Positions 8,995 through 19,411 of a DNA stretch of 64,000 nucleotides are shown one piece after another. This DNA is from Pseudomonas entomophila (GTDB lineage: Bacteria > Pseudomonadota > Gammaproteobacteria > Pseudomonadales > Pseudomonadaceae), in NCBI RefSeq assembly GCF_023277925.1, contig NZ_CP063832.1, positions 2,682,001 through 2,746,000 on the forward strand, given 5' to 3'. Made by a program: the position numbers and the translations under genes. How positions within the stretch are numbered: the stretch's first letter is position 1; every line of letters begins with the position of its first letter. The notes under the pieces are model-generated. The model saw only the letters and a program-made list of their open reading frames with translations, had not been told where the DNA came from and did not search any database.

Positions 8995-10554
8995 CTAATC
9001 CACTGACTTGCCCAGCGCATAATCCCGCAACTTGTTGGCAATCGTCGTGTGCGAAACCCCCAATCTTTTCCCCAGCGCTCGGCTACTTGGAAACTCGCTC
9101 ATCAAACTTTCCAACACCGCCTTTTCAAATCGCCCGACAATCTGCGAAAGATCGCCATCCAGGGAGAATTCCCCCAACGGCTGGCGCGCACCATAGTCCG
9201 GCAAACGGATATGTTCGCTCTTCACCACCCCGCCCTCGCACAGTGAAACCGCCTGGAACAACACGTTCTCCAGTTGGCGCACATTACCCGGCCAGTGGTA
9301 CTGGCTGAGTTTGTCCATCGCCGACGACGCCAAATGCGGCATCGGGCAGCCGATCTGCCGGCTGGCCTGGTCGAGGAAATGCTGCACCAGCCCTTCCAGG
9401 CCATCCATACATTCGCGCAGCGGTGGGATGTGCAGCGACAGCACGTTGAGGCGATGGTAGAGGTCCTGGCGAAACTCGCCACGGGCGCACAGCTCGGACA
9501 GGTCAACCTGGGTCGCGCAGATCACCCGCACATCCAGGTACACCTCCTCGTCGCTACCCACCCTTCGGAAACAGCCATCCTGCAGGAAGCGCAGCAACTT
9601 GACCTGCAACCGTGGGCTCATCTCCCCCACCCCATCGAGGAACAGCGTGCCGCCCGCCGTCAGCTCCAGCAGCCCCAGCTTGCCCTCGGCCCGCGCCCCT
9701 TCGAATGCCCCCGGCCCGTAGCCGAACAGTTCTGTCTCAGCCATCGATTCCGGCAGGCCGGCACAGTTGAGCGCCATCAGCGGCGCCTGGCCACGCGGGC
9801 TGGCCAGGTGGCAGGCACGCGCCAGCAATTCCTTGCCGGTACCGGTCTCCCCTTCGATCAGCAACGGCGCATCCAGCGGTGCCATGCGCCGCGCCTCGCG
9901 CACCACCGCCGCCATCACCCGCGAACTCTGGAAGATGCTGTCGAACCCGCGCAGCTCCTGCTTGCGCACGTTATAGATGCGCTCGCCGATACGGTCGGCG
10001 CGATGCAAGGTAAGCACGGCGCCAGCCAAAGCCTCGCTTTCGTCATGTTCGGACTGCAGCGGCGCGATATCAGCCAGGAACACATCGCCCTTGACCTTGA
10101 TACGCAAGCCGTTGATTCGCGACTTGTTGGCCCGCACCAACTCCGGCAGGTCGAAATCCTCGACATAGCGCGACAGCGGAATACCCGGCACTTCGTCCAC
10201 CCGCACCCCGAGCAACTGCGCGGCGCCGCGGTTGGCAGCGACGATGCTGCCCCCCATGTCGATCGACAGCACCGGGAAGTCCAGCGCCCCCAGCAACGCA
10301 TTGAGTTCCATGTGCCGCCGCTCGCTGGGCATCAACCCCACGCGCTTGACCCCGAAAACCCCGGCGATCGACTCGAACTTCGGCCGTAACGCCTGGAACT
10401 GCAGGTTGATCAGGTTCGGGCAATGCAGGTAGATGGCGTTGCCGTGATCGCCCCCCACCTCACCACGCAACACGTTGATGCCGTACTCCACCAGCAGGTT
10501 GAGGATGTCCCGCAGGATGCCGATGCGGTTCTGGCAATGCACTTTGATACGCAT
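8995..10554 (-). CDS. phhR: TyrR-family regulator of phenylalanine/tyrosine catabolism
   Basis: A 519-residue regulator that activates phhAB and related aromatic amino-acid genes in response to phenylalanine or tyrosine. Domains in order: ACT (1-75, MRIKVHCQNRIGILRDILN), PAS (about 80-190), AAA+ ATPase (about 205-430, Walker A GETGTGKE), and a C-terminal TyrR-type HTH (LGKRLGVSHTTIANKLRDY). The sigma54-contact loop reads GAFEGA instead of GAFTGA. The start at 10554 matches the ACT N-terminus; the extension to 10671 crosses the PhhR box region and was rejected. It is divergent from phhABC. Confidence 0.94.
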   Translation of the reverse strand: MRIKVHCQNRIGILRDILNLLVEYGINVLRGEVGGDHGNAIYLHCPNLINLQFQALRPKFESIAGVFGVKRVGLMPSERRHMELNALLGALDFPVLSIDMGGSIVAANRGAAQLLGVRVDEVPGIPLSRYVEDFDLPELVRANKSRINGLRIKVKGDVFLADIAPLQSEHDESEALAGAVLTLHRADRIGERIYNVRKQELRGFDSIFQSSRVMAAVVREARRMAPLDAPLLIEGETGTGKELLARACHLASPRGQAPLMALNCAGLPESMAETELFGYGPGAFEGARAEGKLGLLELTAGGTLFLDGVGEMSPRLQVKLLRFLQDGCFRRVGSDEEVYLDVRVICATQVDLSELCARGEFRQDLYHRLNVLSLHIPPLRECMDGLEGLVQHFLDQASRQIGCPMPHLASSAMDKLSQYHWPGNVRQLENVLFQAVSLCEGGVVKSEHIRLPDYGARQPLGEFSLDGDLSQIVGRFEKAVLESLMSEFPSSRALGKRLGVSHTTIANKLRDYALGKSVD

Positions 10555-10673
10555 GAATGCTCTCGAAGCGGCCAGTTTTTTCCCTGGCGCGCAGAAAAGT
10601 CGTAAAGATAAGCTGACAAAAACGGGAGAAAGGCCAGCTCGATGCCCATGATTTTCCGGCACCACGGTCATTT

Positions 10674-10691
10674 TGTAAAATTATCGTTACA
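10674..10691. promoter_or_regulatory. PhhR/TyrR box upstream of phhA
   Basis: TGTAAAATTATCGTTACA matches the TyrR box TGTAAA-N6-TTTACA at 11 of 12 specified bases. It lies between divergent phhR (starts 10554) and phhA (starts 10811), so it could serve activation of phhA and autoregulation of phhR. Confidence 0.7.
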
Positions 10692-10781
10692 AAACCAGGA
10701 TGAGTGGCGGCCGAAGACCACCTTGCCACCCCGTGCAAAGTGGCGAATGTGGGGATATCTCTAAAGGTATGTCCTGCACAT

Positions 10782-10789
10782 AACAAGAA
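10782..10789 (+). promoter_or_regulatory. candidate Hfq/Crc (CA) motif in phhA leader
   Basis: AACAAGAA, a perfect AAnAAnAA motif, lies 21 nt upstream of the phhA ATG and just before the AGGAGAG ribosome-binding site. It suggests catabolite repression of phenylalanine breakdown. Confidence 0.45.
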
Positions 10790-10810
10790 AGCCCTCACCA
10801 GGAGAGCCAC

Positions 10811-11599
10811 ATGAAACAGACGCAATACGTGGCGCGCGAGCCCGATGCGCATGGTTTTATCGACTACCCACAGCAAGAGCATGCCGTGTGGAACACCCTG
10901 ATCACCCGTCAATTGAAAGTGATCGAAGGCCGGGCGTGCCAGGAGTACCTGGACGGCATCGAGCAGCTCAAGCTGCCCCATGACCGCATCCCCCAGCTCG
11001 GTGAAGTCAACAAGGTGCTCGGCGCCACCACCGGCTGGCAGGTCGCCCGCGTACCGGCGCTGATCCCCTTCCAGACCTTCTTCGAACTGCTGGCCAGCAA
11101 GCGCTTCCCGGTCGCCACCTTCATCCGCACCCCGGAAGAACTGGACTACCTGCAGGAGCCCGACATCTTCCACGAGATCTTTGGCCACTGCCCGCTGCTG
11201 ACCAACCCCTTCTTCGCCGAGTTCACCCACACCTACGGCAAGCTGGGCCTGGCAGCGACCAAGGAACAACGCGTCTACCTCGCACGCCTGTACTGGATGA
11301 CTATCGAGTTCGGCCTGATGGAAACCGCGCAAGGTCGCAAGATCTACGGCGGCGGCATCCTCTCCTCACCGAAGGAGACCGTCTACAGCCTCTCAAACGA
11401 GCCTGAGCACCAGGCCTTCGACCCGATCGAAGCCATGCGCACGCCGTACCGTATCGATATCCTGCAGCCCCTGTACTTCGTCCTGCCGAACATGAAGCGC
11501 CTGTTCGACCTGGCCCACGAAGACATCATGGCCATGGTCCACCAGGCTATGCAGCTGGGCCTGCACGCCCCGAAGTTTCCACCCAAGGTCGCTGCCTGA
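10811..11599 (+). CDS. phhA: phenylalanine 4-monooxygenase
   Basis: A 262-residue bacterial phenylalanine hydroxylase that converts L-phenylalanine to L-tyrosine using O2, tetrahydropterin and non-haem iron. The iron ligands fall at H121 and H126 ([12 protein letters not shown]) and E166 (MTIEFG). The length is typical of the single-domain bacterial enzyme. The ribosome-binding site AGGAGAG precedes the ATG. It is the first gene of phhABC, with phhB (cofactor recycling) 38 bp downstream. Confidence 0.96.
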   Translation: MKQTQYVAREPDAHGFIDYPQQEHAVWNTLITRQLKVIEGRACQEYLDGIEQLKLPHDRIPQLGEVNKVLGATTGWQVARVPALIPFQTFFELLASKRFPVATFIRTPEELDYLQEPDIFHEIFGHCPLLTNPFFAEFTHTYGKLGLAATKEQRVYLARLYWMTIEFGLMETAQGRKIYGGGILSSPKETVYSLSNEPEHQAFDPIEAMRTPYRIDILQPLYFVLPNMKRLFDLAHEDIMAMVHQAMQLGLHAPKFPPKVAA

Positions 11600-11637
11600 G
11601 CGCCCCTGTCGATAACAACTCAAATCGGAAAAAAAAC

Positions 11638-11994
11638 ATGAATGCCTTGAACCAAGCCCATTGCGAAGCCTGCCGCGCGGATGCACCAAAAGTCTCCGAC
11701 GACGAGCTGGCGGAACTGATCCGCGAGATCCCGGACTGGAACATCGAAATCCGCGACGGCCATATGGAGCTCGAGCGCGTGTTCCTGTTCAAGAACTTCA
11801 AGCACGCCCTGGCCTTCACCAACGCCATCGGCGAAATCGCTGAAGCCGAAGGCCACCACCCAGGCCTGCTGACCGAGTGGGGCAAGGTCACCGTGACCTG
11901 GTGGAGCCACTCGATCAAGGGCCTGCACCGCAACGACTTCATCATGTGCGCCCGCACCGACAAGGTCGCCGAAACCGCTGAAGGGCGCAAGTGA
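11638..11994 (+). CDS. phhB: pterin-4a-carbinolamine dehydratase
   Basis: A 118-residue PCD/DCoH protein that dehydrates the 4a-hydroxypterin made by PhhA so the cofactor can be re-reduced. It has the family motif EAEGHHPGL with the paired histidines, followed by [16 protein letters not shown]. Its stop shares bases with the phhC start (TGATG). Confidence 0.95.
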   Translation: MNALNQAHCEACRADAPKVSDDELAELIREIPDWNIEIRDGHMELERVFLFKNFKHALAFTNAIGEIAEAEGHHPGLLTEWGKVTVTWWSHSIKGLHRNDFIMCARTDKVAETAEGRK

Positions 11995-13187
11995 TGCACT
12001 TCTCGGCCATTGGTCGGGTCCCCGGCGACCCGATCCTGGGGCTGATGGAAGCCTACGCCCGCGACGACAACCCCTCGAAGTTCGATTTGGGCGTCGGCGT
12101 GTTCAAGGATGCCCAAGGCCTGACGCCAATCCCAGCTGCGGTCAAACAGGCCGAGCAGCGTTTGGTCGAAAGGCAGGCCACCAAGAGCTACGTCGGTGGC
12201 CATGGTGACGCAGCGTTCGGGCGCCTGGTCAGCGAACTGGTGCTGGGCAGCGCTTCACCGCTGTTGGCCAGCCAGCGCGCCGGCGCCACCCAGACCCCTG
12301 GCGGCACCGGCGCCCTGCGCCTGGCGGCGGAGTTCATCGCCCATTGCCTGCCGGGCCGCGGCGTCTGGTTGAGCGACCCGACCTGGCCGATCCACGAGAC
12401 GATCTTCGCCGGTGCCGGGCTGAAGGTGTCCCACTACCCCTACGTGGGCAAGGACAACCGCCTGAACGTCGGCGGCATGCTCGCCGCGCTGGAACAGGCG
12501 CCGGAAGGCGACGTGGTGTTGCTGCATGCCTGCTGCCACAACCCCACCGGTTTCGACCTGGGCCAGGACCACTGGCGTGCGGTGCTCGACATCGTCAAGC
12601 GGCGCAACCTGCTGCCGTTGATCGACTTCGCCTACCAGGGCTTCGGTGACGGCCTGGAAGAAGACGCCTGGGCCGTGCGCTTGTTTGCCACCGAACTGCC
12701 GGAACTGCTGGTCACCAGCTCGTGCTCGAAGAATTTCGGCCTGTACCGCGACCGCACCGGCGCCCTGCTGGTGTGCAGCCACGACGCGGAAAAACTGCTG
12801 GATGTACGCAGCCAACTGGCGTTCCTTGCGCGCAACCTGTGGTCGACGCCGCCGGATCATGGCGCGGCGGTGGTCGCCGAGATCCTCGGCGATCCGGCGC
12901 TCAAGGCGTTGTGGGTCGAAGAAGTGAACGCCATGCGCCAGCGCATCGCCGAACTTCGCGAAGGCCTGGTGCAGGCACTGGCGCCACACGGCCTGGCCGA
13001 GCGCTTCGCGCACATCGCCGCGCAACGCGGGATGTTCTCCTACACCGGGCTCAACCCCGAGCAAGTGCGCCTGTTGCGCGAGAAACACAGCGTGTACATG
13101 GTCGGTACAGGCCGGGCGAATATTGCCGGGGCCGACGCGCACCGCCTGGAACAGTTGGCAGCGGCCATCGCCGACGTCTGCCGCTGA
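11994..13187 (+). CDS. phhC: aromatic amino-acid aminotransferase
   Basis: A 397-residue class I PLP-dependent aminotransferase that transaminates tyrosine or phenylalanine, the step after PhhA. It shows the substrate-binding HNPTGFD, LIDFAYQGFGDG, and the PLP-lysine motif SSCSKNFGLYRDRTGAL. The ATG at 11994 overlaps the phhB stop, while a GTG one codon earlier is also possible. A REP pair follows the gene. Confidence 0.92.
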   Translation: MHFSAIGRVPGDPILGLMEAYARDDNPSKFDLGVGVFKDAQGLTPIPAAVKQAEQRLVERQATKSYVGGHGDAAFGRLVSELVLGSASPLLASQRAGATQTPGGTGALRLAAEFIAHCLPGRGVWLSDPTWPIHETIFAGAGLKVSHYPYVGKDNRLNVGGMLAALEQAPEGDVVLLHACCHNPTGFDLGQDHWRAVLDIVKRRNLLPLIDFAYQGFGDGLEEDAWAVRLFATELPELLVTSSCSKNFGLYRDRTGALLVCSHDAEKLLDVRSQLAFLARNLWSTPPDHGAAVVAEILGDPALKALWVEEVNAMRQRIAELREGLVQALAPHGLAERFAHIAAQRGMFSYTGLNPEQVRLLREKHSVYMVGTGRANIAGADAHRLEQLAAAIADVCR

Positions 13188-13202
13188 TATCGCGGTACCT
13201 GT

Positions 13203-13286
13203 GTAGGGGCGGCTTTAGCCGCGAAGCACGCAACGCGGAGCCAGCCCCGGCTTTGCCGGGGTTCGCGGCTAAAGCCGCTCCTACAG
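13203..13286. repeat. inverted REP pair downstream of phhC
   Basis: TGTAGGGGCGGCTTTAGCCG...CGGCTAAAGCCGCTCCTAC, two REPs of the GGCTTTAGCC type facing each other about 40 bp apart. They lie just after phhC and may protect or end the operon mRNA. Confidence 0.8.
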
Positions 13287-13461
13287 GGGTTTGCGGTGGC
13301 CATGTCAAAGTCGGCGGTGCGCTGATCGCCCACAAAAACCGACCAACGCCCGGCAAAAATCCCAAACTGTCATCCAGACTGCTGTATCCTGCCCCAGCTT
13401 TTCGAAGCCACACATGCGCACTGGCGCCGCCTTTTCACTCACACTTGCGAGGAACGACGAG

Positions 13462-13590
13462 ATGCATGAAATCCCGAATCTTCCCTTCCCAAGCCTGAAC
13501 CCCGAAGAGCAATCCGTTGCCGCCCACACCGAACCGACGCCCGCCGTCGACCAGGACGGTGACGATCAATCCAGCGCTGACCAGGAATAA
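13462..13590 (+). CDS. small acidic protein of unknown function
   Basis: A 42-residue ORF starting MHEIPNLPFPSLN and ending SADQE. It has a good ribosome-binding site (GAGGAACGACGAG) and codon use like the neighbours. The second half is rich in D, E and Q, with no membrane segment or signal peptide. It is not recognised. It sits between the phhC REP pair and the large toxin gene. It could be a real small protein or a chance ORF, and it does not resemble a known immunity protein. Confidence 0.45.
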   Translation: MHEIPNLPFPSLNPEEQSVAAHTEPTPAVDQDGDDQSSADQE

Positions 13591-13608
13591 CCCGCGCACC
13601 ATTCGACA

Positions 13609-13659
13609 GTGTGAAAACGGCTGACCCGCGAAAGCTTCCCCATCATCACGTTTTCACAC
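13609..13659. repeat. 11-bp inverted repeat upstream of the toxin gene
   Basis: GTGTGAAAACG (13609-13619) and CGTTTTCACAC (13649-13659) are perfect inverted copies with 29 bp between them, about 95-145 bp before the toxin ATG. The half-site centres are about 40 bp apart. No T-run follows, so an operator is at least as likely as a terminator. Confidence 0.5.
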
Positions 13660-13753
13660 CGTCCAGAAGCCGTCCACGCGACGCGATAACCCATTACCAC
13701 CCCAGCCTGCCTGGACTCGACAGACTGCGGCCTTCCAAATACGGAGGTCCTGT

Positions 13754-16700
13754 ATGTCCCGTCGCTCTAATCTCAACGCCGCCGAAAAGGCAAAAATCCT
13801 TGCACTGACCCCTGCCGATGTCATCGTCACCAGCGAGCTCTCCGGCCTGCGGGATATCGCCACCTCGCTTAGCGACCATTTCGACCAAGCCTTCAGCATG
13901 GACGCGCTTTACCCAAGAGCGCTCATGGATATGGAGCTCATGACAGCCCTGGATACAGCTCTGGGTAGCGAGCACGCCAGGCAGTACCTCAATCGCTTTT
14001 TAGGCCGAGAACTCTCCCTGCCAGCAAACCTCAACGAATGCGCACTGTTCTATGGCACCTTGGCCGAACAACTGATCAAGGCAGCCGACATCGGCAGATC
14101 CCCTGAGCTACAGCCCGATCCACACCTCGACACACCTTACGCAGTCGCCAGTTTCGCCCAGGCGCTCTGGCACCAATATCCACGCCTCAGGCGCGCGGAT
14201 GCCTATCTCGCGGCAACATTGTTGCTACGCGGCAAACTGAGGGCGACGCACCCGCGCCCATGGCAACCCGCACTGGAACTCGACGACCACCTTGACCTTC
14301 CTGTCCTGGCCAATCACCTGCTCAAAGCAACACCCGGTCAACACCTCTTCGAGAAACTGCTCAATGAATTACAGGCCGCGTTCTATTACCAAGGGCTGCA
14401 CTATCGCTTCCCCACTGCCCGGGAGCGCAAGGCAGGCAAGCCAGCCAACCAGCATGGGCGCATCACACTGGATGGCTCAGCCCTTAACGCACCGGCAGGC
14501 GAGGTGCTCGACGCCTTGCTTGGCGCCATCCCCTTCGACCGCCTGGGCCAACGCCTGGCGGCGGCGGCGCAATGGGACAGCACCCCGGCAAACGCACCCA
14601 TGTACCGCGTCCTGGCCGAACAGACCTTGATCGACGCGCTCTATCCTGCGGCCAAGCGCCGCCCAGGCCACATCCTCGATTTCGAGCTGTTCAACGCGCA
14701 CAACAAGTACCAGCATCTGAGCGACCTGCGCCTGGACCTGATCAATAGCCTGCACCTTCATCTCGGCGGTGTCCCCGCCATGGCTGAGCTTGCCGCCGAA
14801 CTGCTGCTGCGCCGCTTCGCCCCGGAGTTGCTGATCGACGACGACCCCGACGACTACCTCTACGACCACGATGTGCGCTGGGCCAACCTGCGCCAAGGCG
14901 CCTATCTGCTGCTGGCCCAGCGCAAGCCATTGACCTTTGCCGCCGCGGAGCAGGCCACCGATCTGCCCGACCAGCAGGAGACTCCGGTTTTCGAGGAGGC
15001 CTTGGCGGCGACAGTTGCCGAATGGGCCCAGTTGCAGGGCGTGCTCAAGCAATCCCCGCCCTGGTCGAAAGCACAATGGCAACTGGCCTATGACCACTAC
15101 CTCACCGCCTGGGACCGGGAGAGCCTGCGCGACCTGCCCGATCGCTTCGAGCTGGCTCGGCATGAGTTGCGCCAGGTAGGTATTGCTCCACAGGACCGCA
15201 ACGTGGACAACCAACTGCACCTCAATGCCTACCTGGATCACGGAGCAGGCTACCGGCACAGCACGCTGCCCGACGCCACGGCTCGTTACGACCACGAGTT
15301 CCAGGCATGGCGCCAACGTGCCCAAATGACCTATGGCGACATCATGCAGCGTTTACTGCGCCATCTCCCCCAAACGGATCAGGATCGACTGAAGAACAGT
15401 GATTGGCATTGCCATGCCGTCACATGGCCTGCATACATAGGCCCTGTCAAAGGCGGCGTTCCCAGCTACGGCGATTCACCCATCGCGGACTGGAGAGCGG
15501 AAACCGGCACCCAAGGCATCATCGTCCATCTCTCCGGCGACACTGTCGACACCCTCTATGAACTGTTTCCAGAGAAGCTGACATGGCGTCGCCATCTCCT
15601 CACCGGCACACAACGCGAACGATGGAGCGACGCCCTGAATTTCGACTACCACGACTACAACGAAACCGATATTCCCTGGCAGGTCGCGCCGTGGCCGAAA
15701 ACTGTCGAATTGAGCAAAGCGCCGACTGAGCATCGCTTGGAAGCACTGATCCGGTGTTACGCTGACTCAATCGCTTTGGGCAACTGCGACGCACTGTACA
15801 GCAGCGGCAAAGGTACGACACCGCACGAACACTTCCTCGCCGAACGGCGCATGGATAGCACCGGACGCTACCTCTTCAAGCTGTTTTCCAACCTGGTACC
15901 CGGGCTAGGCTGCTTCGGCGTGCGCAATGGCACAGAAGCGTTGAGCTGCGGCCTGGACGCACTTGGCACCTTGGGCAGTGCCTTTGCCCTGGGCGGACGC
16001 ATCATCAAACCCCTGGCGCGGCTCTATGGCGCAGCTGGCAGGAACGCCAGCGCACTGCGCCTTGGCATGCTGCGAGCCGCCAGGCACTGGAAAGGCCAGC
16101 TACTGCCCACCAAGCTGCATCGCCATGGCGCAGGCCCCAGCGGCTGGCCGGGCAGCACCGCCCCAAGCGCACGGGCCAAGCTCACCGCAGCGATACCCCA
16201 GGACAAGTTGCTACCCGGCCAGAAGCCCGATGTCATCCGCCTGCTGCTGGGCGAGGGCGACGATATCACCAGAGCCTGGGAAAAAGCGTCCAACCCCGTC
16301 GTCTACCCGGTATTCATCATCCGCGACCCAGACCATGTCGACGCGATCGTCAACGGTATCGCCTATCGCCACCGCATCGGCCAGCCCGCAGGCGTAGCCC
16401 AGCGCGTACGCCAGACGCCCCTGTTGTGGGCACAGGACCCTGTGCGCCAACCGCCCCCCTATCCGGATGCCCCTGCGCAAGGTATCGCGCTCCAGCTGGC
16501 GCCAGCCACCAACCAGGCTGGTACACCCGCCTACGGCCAACAGGTCAGCCACGCCTTCGAGACCATCCGTATCGAACCGCAGCCGATCACCTACCGCGTC
16601 AATGGCGCGAACAGCGATAGCGTGGCACAAGTCATGGTGCGCGAGAACCGCCTGGTGCAATACACGCAGGAAGTCATTCCCGGCAGGGGACGCCAACCTG

Positions 16701-18034
16701 CCAGCAACCGGATGGTCCTCACCCCCCTGAGCGATGACGAGGCCGATGCCATGGGCCTGCTCAATCCGCCGCACTACTACGACGAAGGCGTACTGGGCTA
16801 CCCGGTAAGCGAGCACTGGTTCGGCCTGCCGGCCGACATGACGGCCGACCAGGTCGCGCTGTTCACCGGCCACTGCCCACCGGTCCGGCTAGGCCGGCTG
16901 ACCCAAGGCCTTGCTGACCGTCGCACCCTGCGCGGTGCACGCGTCGAATACCTGGACCGCGACTGGTTGTTGGTCGAAGCCGATACCGGCGTGTTCTACG
17001 GCGCCCCATTCGACTTCGAAGCCTGGCAACATAGCCAGACAGCCGCCTTGCGCCAGGGTACGCTGACACCTACCCAATATCCCACCCCGGCACAGCATAC
17101 GCGTCTGACATTCACCCGAGTCACCGATCTCGATGCCATCGCCCAATACCTCGATATCAGCGAGACCTACCGTATCGTGGCCGCCAGGCCGAACCTGCAA
17201 CAAGACATCGACAACCTCGCCGACCTACTGCGTGACTGGGTACGCTACCAGCGGCGCAGCAATCCCCCCAGCGGCCCGACAGCCCTGCAAAGCGTGCTCG
17301 ACCAGATGGAAGAGGCGCAGTACCCGCAGTTCGCCCGCAACATCCTGACCTCACCTCGAGCGCAGGATGGACTGGCCGGCTTTTCACTGAACGATGTGGT
17401 GGGGCTGAACAAACAGATCATCCCCGACTTCCATAACCTGGCCAGGTTCGATGCCGTCGAGCAACTGCATGTCAACGGCGTGCTCAATCTGTTGCTGCCC
17501 GCGTCGGGGACACGCGCGGGATATACCCCGATGACAGTTGCCCAGATGCTCACGGACAACGGCATGAATCAGTTGAGGCAACACCTGTCGGGCGCCAACT
17601 TTGCCTTTGCCACGGTCACGCTGCGCAACGGCAACCGCCGCGTGTACTTCGCGTTATCCGGCGGCAGGGCCAGGCAGAGGATCATGGTCCAGCCCCCTGC
17701 GCCCGGCCAGCATCCGCCTATCGATTACATCGACGCCCGCGCACGCATGCAGGGCTTGGATCCGGACCCACGTTTCACCCACCTTACCGTGTTGCGGCGC
17801 GCCAACTTCCTGACCATCAGGAACCATCGACGTCACCTGGATTCCGAGCGCCTGATCGCCTCGACGATCAACCAGGATTTGCTCAACCTGCCTGACGATG
17901 TCACCAGCATCAGGGTCTTCACCCTGATGGATACCTGTCGTTCCTGCGGCGGTTTCGTACTGCCTCGTTTACGCCTGGACTATCCCAACGCCGACTTCAG
18001 CGTCAGCTGGTTGCTGCCATACAACAACAACTGA
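13754..18034 (+). CDS. large stand-alone toxin candidate with C-terminal deaminase-like domain
   Basis: A 1,426-residue protein with a strong GGAGG site before its ATG and no signal peptide. The N-terminal and central parts resemble the Pseudomonas dermonecrotic-toxin-like (DUF6543) proteins. A glycine-rich hydrophobic stretch at about 708-745 ([11 protein letters not shown]...[12 protein letters not shown]) could serve membrane insertion or translocation. The last about 145 residues look like a bacterial toxin deaminase: a beta hairpin ([19 protein letters not shown], about 1283-1301), HLDSE with D1363 and E1365, and TCRSCGG with C1395 and C1398, followed by [14 protein letters not shown]. 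This pattern fits the BURPS668_1122-type family, though the usual PCxxC reads TCxxC. No immunity-like gene adjoins. Secretion route and target (host or bacterial nucleic acid) are unknown. Confidence 0.7.
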   Translation: MSRRSNLNAAEKAKILALTPADVIVTSELSGLRDIATSLSDHFDQAFSMDALYPRALMDMELMTALDTALGSEHARQYLNRFLGRELSLPANLNECALFYGTLAEQLIKAADIGRSPELQPDPHLDTPYAVASFAQALWHQYPRLRRADAYLAATLLLRGKLRATHPRPWQPALELDDHLDLPVLANHLLKATPGQHLFEKLLNELQAAFYYQGLHYRFPTARERKAGKPANQHGRITLDGSALNAPAGEVLDALLGAIPFDRLGQRLAAAAQWDSTPANAPMYRVLAEQTLIDALYPAAKRRPGHILDFELFNAHNKYQHLSDLRLDLINSLHLHLGGVPAMAELAAELLLRRFAPELLIDDDPDDYLYDHDVRWANLRQGAYLLLAQRKPLTFAAAEQATDLPDQQETPVFEEALAATVAEWAQLQGVLKQSPPWSKAQWQLAYDHYLTAWDRESLRDLPDRFELARHELRQVGIAPQDRNVDNQLHLNAYLDHGAGYRHSTLPDATARYDHEFQAWRQRAQMTYGDIMQRLLRHLPQTDQDRLKNSDWHCHAVTWPAYIGPVKGGVPSYGDSPIADWRAETGTQGIIVHLSGDTVDTLYELFPEKLTWRRHLLTGTQRERWSDALNFDYHDYNETDIPWQVAPWPKTVELSKAPTEHRLEALIRCYADSIALGNCDALYSSGKGTTPHEHFLAERRMDSTGRYLFKLFSNLVPGLGCFGVRNGTEALSCGLDALGTLGSAFALGGRIIKPLARLYGAAGRNASALRLGMLRAARHWKGQLLPTKLHRHGAGPSGWPGSTAPSARAKLTAAIPQDKLLPGQKPDVIRLLLGEGDDITRAWEKASNPVVYPVFIIRDPDHVDAIVNGIAYRHRIGQPAGVAQRVRQTPLLWAQDPVRQPPPYPDAPAQGIALQLAPATNQAGTPAYGQQVSHAFETIRIEPQPITYRVNGANSDSVAQVMVRENRLVQYTQEVIPGRGRQPASNRMVLTPLSDDEADAMGLLNPPHYYDEGVLGYPVSEHWFGLPADMTADQVALFTGHCPPVRLGRLTQGLADRRTLRGARVEYLDRDWLLVEADTGVFYGAPFDFEAWQHSQTAALRQGTLTPTQYPTPAQHTRLTFTRVTDLDAIAQYLDISETYRIVAARPNLQQDIDNLADLLRDWVRYQRRSNPPSGPTALQSVLDQMEEAQYPQFARNILTSPRAQDGLAGFSLNDVVGLNKQIIPDFHNLARFDAVEQLHVNGVLNLLLPASGTRAGYTPMTVAQMLTDNGMNQLRQHLSGANFAFATVTLRNGNRRVYFALSGGRARQRIMVQPPAPGQHPPIDYIDARARMQGLDPDPRFTHLTVLRRANFLTIRNHRRHLDSERLIASTINQDLLNLPDDVTSIRVFTLMDTCRSCGGFVLPRLRLDYPNADFSVSWLLPYNNN

Positions 18035-18125
18035 CGGCGCCCCGCAGGACGCGACCTTCACCCACAGCCCTCTCCCGCCAGGCTATGATGTCCGCGCACT
18101 CGCTTTATCGTTTCCGGACCCCCTC

Positions 18126-19316
18126 ATGCCCGAGCAACATCCGTCCTCGCTCGCGACCACCGCCCAGGTGGTCGCCATCGTCCTGTTCACCTTCATCGGC
18201 TACCTGAACATCGGCATCCCCCTGGCCGTATTGCCAGGCTATGTGCACAACGACCTGGGGTTCAGCGCCGTGATCGCCGGCCTGGTGATCAGCGTGCAGT
18301 ACCTGGCCACCCTGCTCAGCCGCCCCACCGCCAGCCGCATCATCGACAACCTCGGCAGCAAGAAGGCGGTCATGTACGGCCTGTTCGGCTGCGGCCTGAG
18401 CGGGGTGTTCATGCTGGCCTGCAGCTTCCTCACCCACCTGCCCTCGCTGAGCCTGGCCTGCCTGTTCATTGGCCGCCTGGTGCTGGGCAGCGCCGAGAGC
18501 CTGGTGGGCTCGGGCTCGATCGGCTGGGGTATCGGCCGGGTCGGTTCGCAGAACACCGCCAAGGTGATTTCCTGGAACGGCATCGCCAGCTACGGCGCGC
18601 TGGCCATCGGCGCGCCCCTGGGGGTGCTGATGGTCGAGCACCTCGGGCTGTGGAGCATGGGCGCGAGCATCATCCTGCTGGGCGTGTGCGGCCTGCTGCT
18701 GGCCTGGCCCAAGCGTGCCGCACCGGTCGTTGCCGGCGTGCGCCTGCCATTCCTGCGGGTGCTGGGCAAGGTGTTGCCCCATGGCTCGGGGCTGGCCCTG
18801 GGCTCGATCGGCTTCGGCACCATCGCCACCTTCATCACGCTGTACTATGCCAGCCGCGGCTGGCCCAACGCCGCACTGACCCTGAGCCTGTTCGGCGCCA
18901 GTTTCATCTGTGCACGCTTGCTGTTCGGCAACCTGATCAACCGCATCGGCGGTTTGCGCGTAGCGATTGCCTGCCTGTCCGTCGAGACGCTGGGGCTGCT
19001 GATGCTGTGGCTCGCGCCCAGCGCCGAAATGGCCCTGGCCGGCGCGGCGTTGAGCGGGTTCGGTTTTTCGCTGGTGTTCCCGGCACTGGGGGTGGAGGCC
19101 GTCAACCAGGTATCAGCGGCCAACCGCGGCGCGGCGGTCGGCGCCTATTCGCTGTTCATCGACCTGTCGCTAGGGATCACCGGGCCGCTGGTGGGCGCGG
19201 TAGCGGCGGGGTTCGGCTTCGCCTCGATGTTCCTCTTTGCGGCTGGGGCGGCAGGATGCGGGGTGGTATTGAGCCTGTACCTGTACCGCCAGGCGCGGCG
19301 CTTGCGCGGGGGCTGA
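18126..19316 (+). CDS. MFS transporter, YfcJ/YhhS type
   Basis: A 396-residue inner-membrane protein with about 12 hydrophobic helices and MFS signatures ([28 protein letters not shown]). It resembles the YhhS/YfcJ (UPF0226) exporters, whose substrates are poorly known. It begins 91 bp after the toxin gene on the same strand, so co-transcription is possible. A functional link with the toxin is not shown. Confidence 0.85.
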   Translation: MPEQHPSSLATTAQVVAIVLFTFIGYLNIGIPLAVLPGYVHNDLGFSAVIAGLVISVQYLATLLSRPTASRIIDNLGSKKAVMYGLFGCGLSGVFMLACSFLTHLPSLSLACLFIGRLVLGSAESLVGSGSIGWGIGRVGSQNTAKVISWNGIASYGALAIGAPLGVLMVEHLGLWSMGASIILLGVCGLLLAWPKRAAPVVAGVRLPFLRVLGKVLPHGSGLALGSIGFGTIATFITLYYASRGWPNAALTLSLFGASFICARLLFGNLINRIGGLRVAIACLSVETLGLLMLWLAPSAEMALAGAALSGFGFSLVFPALGVEAVNQVSAANRGAAVGAYSLFIDLSLGITGPLVGAVAAGFGFASMFLFAAGAAGCGVVLSLYLYRQARRLRGG

Positions 19317-19411
19317 GCCCATTCGCTGGTAAAGCCGACTACGAATTTATCGTGACGCTCTGTGGGAACCCCTACCCCGCACCTGGAGCCGGCCTGCCAG
19401 CTAACCACCCT

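Noticed and set aside
18105..18782. A 225-codon minus-strand frame after the toxin as possible immunity gene
   Set aside because: It lies wholly antisense to the MFS transporter and its composition is that of a shadow frame.
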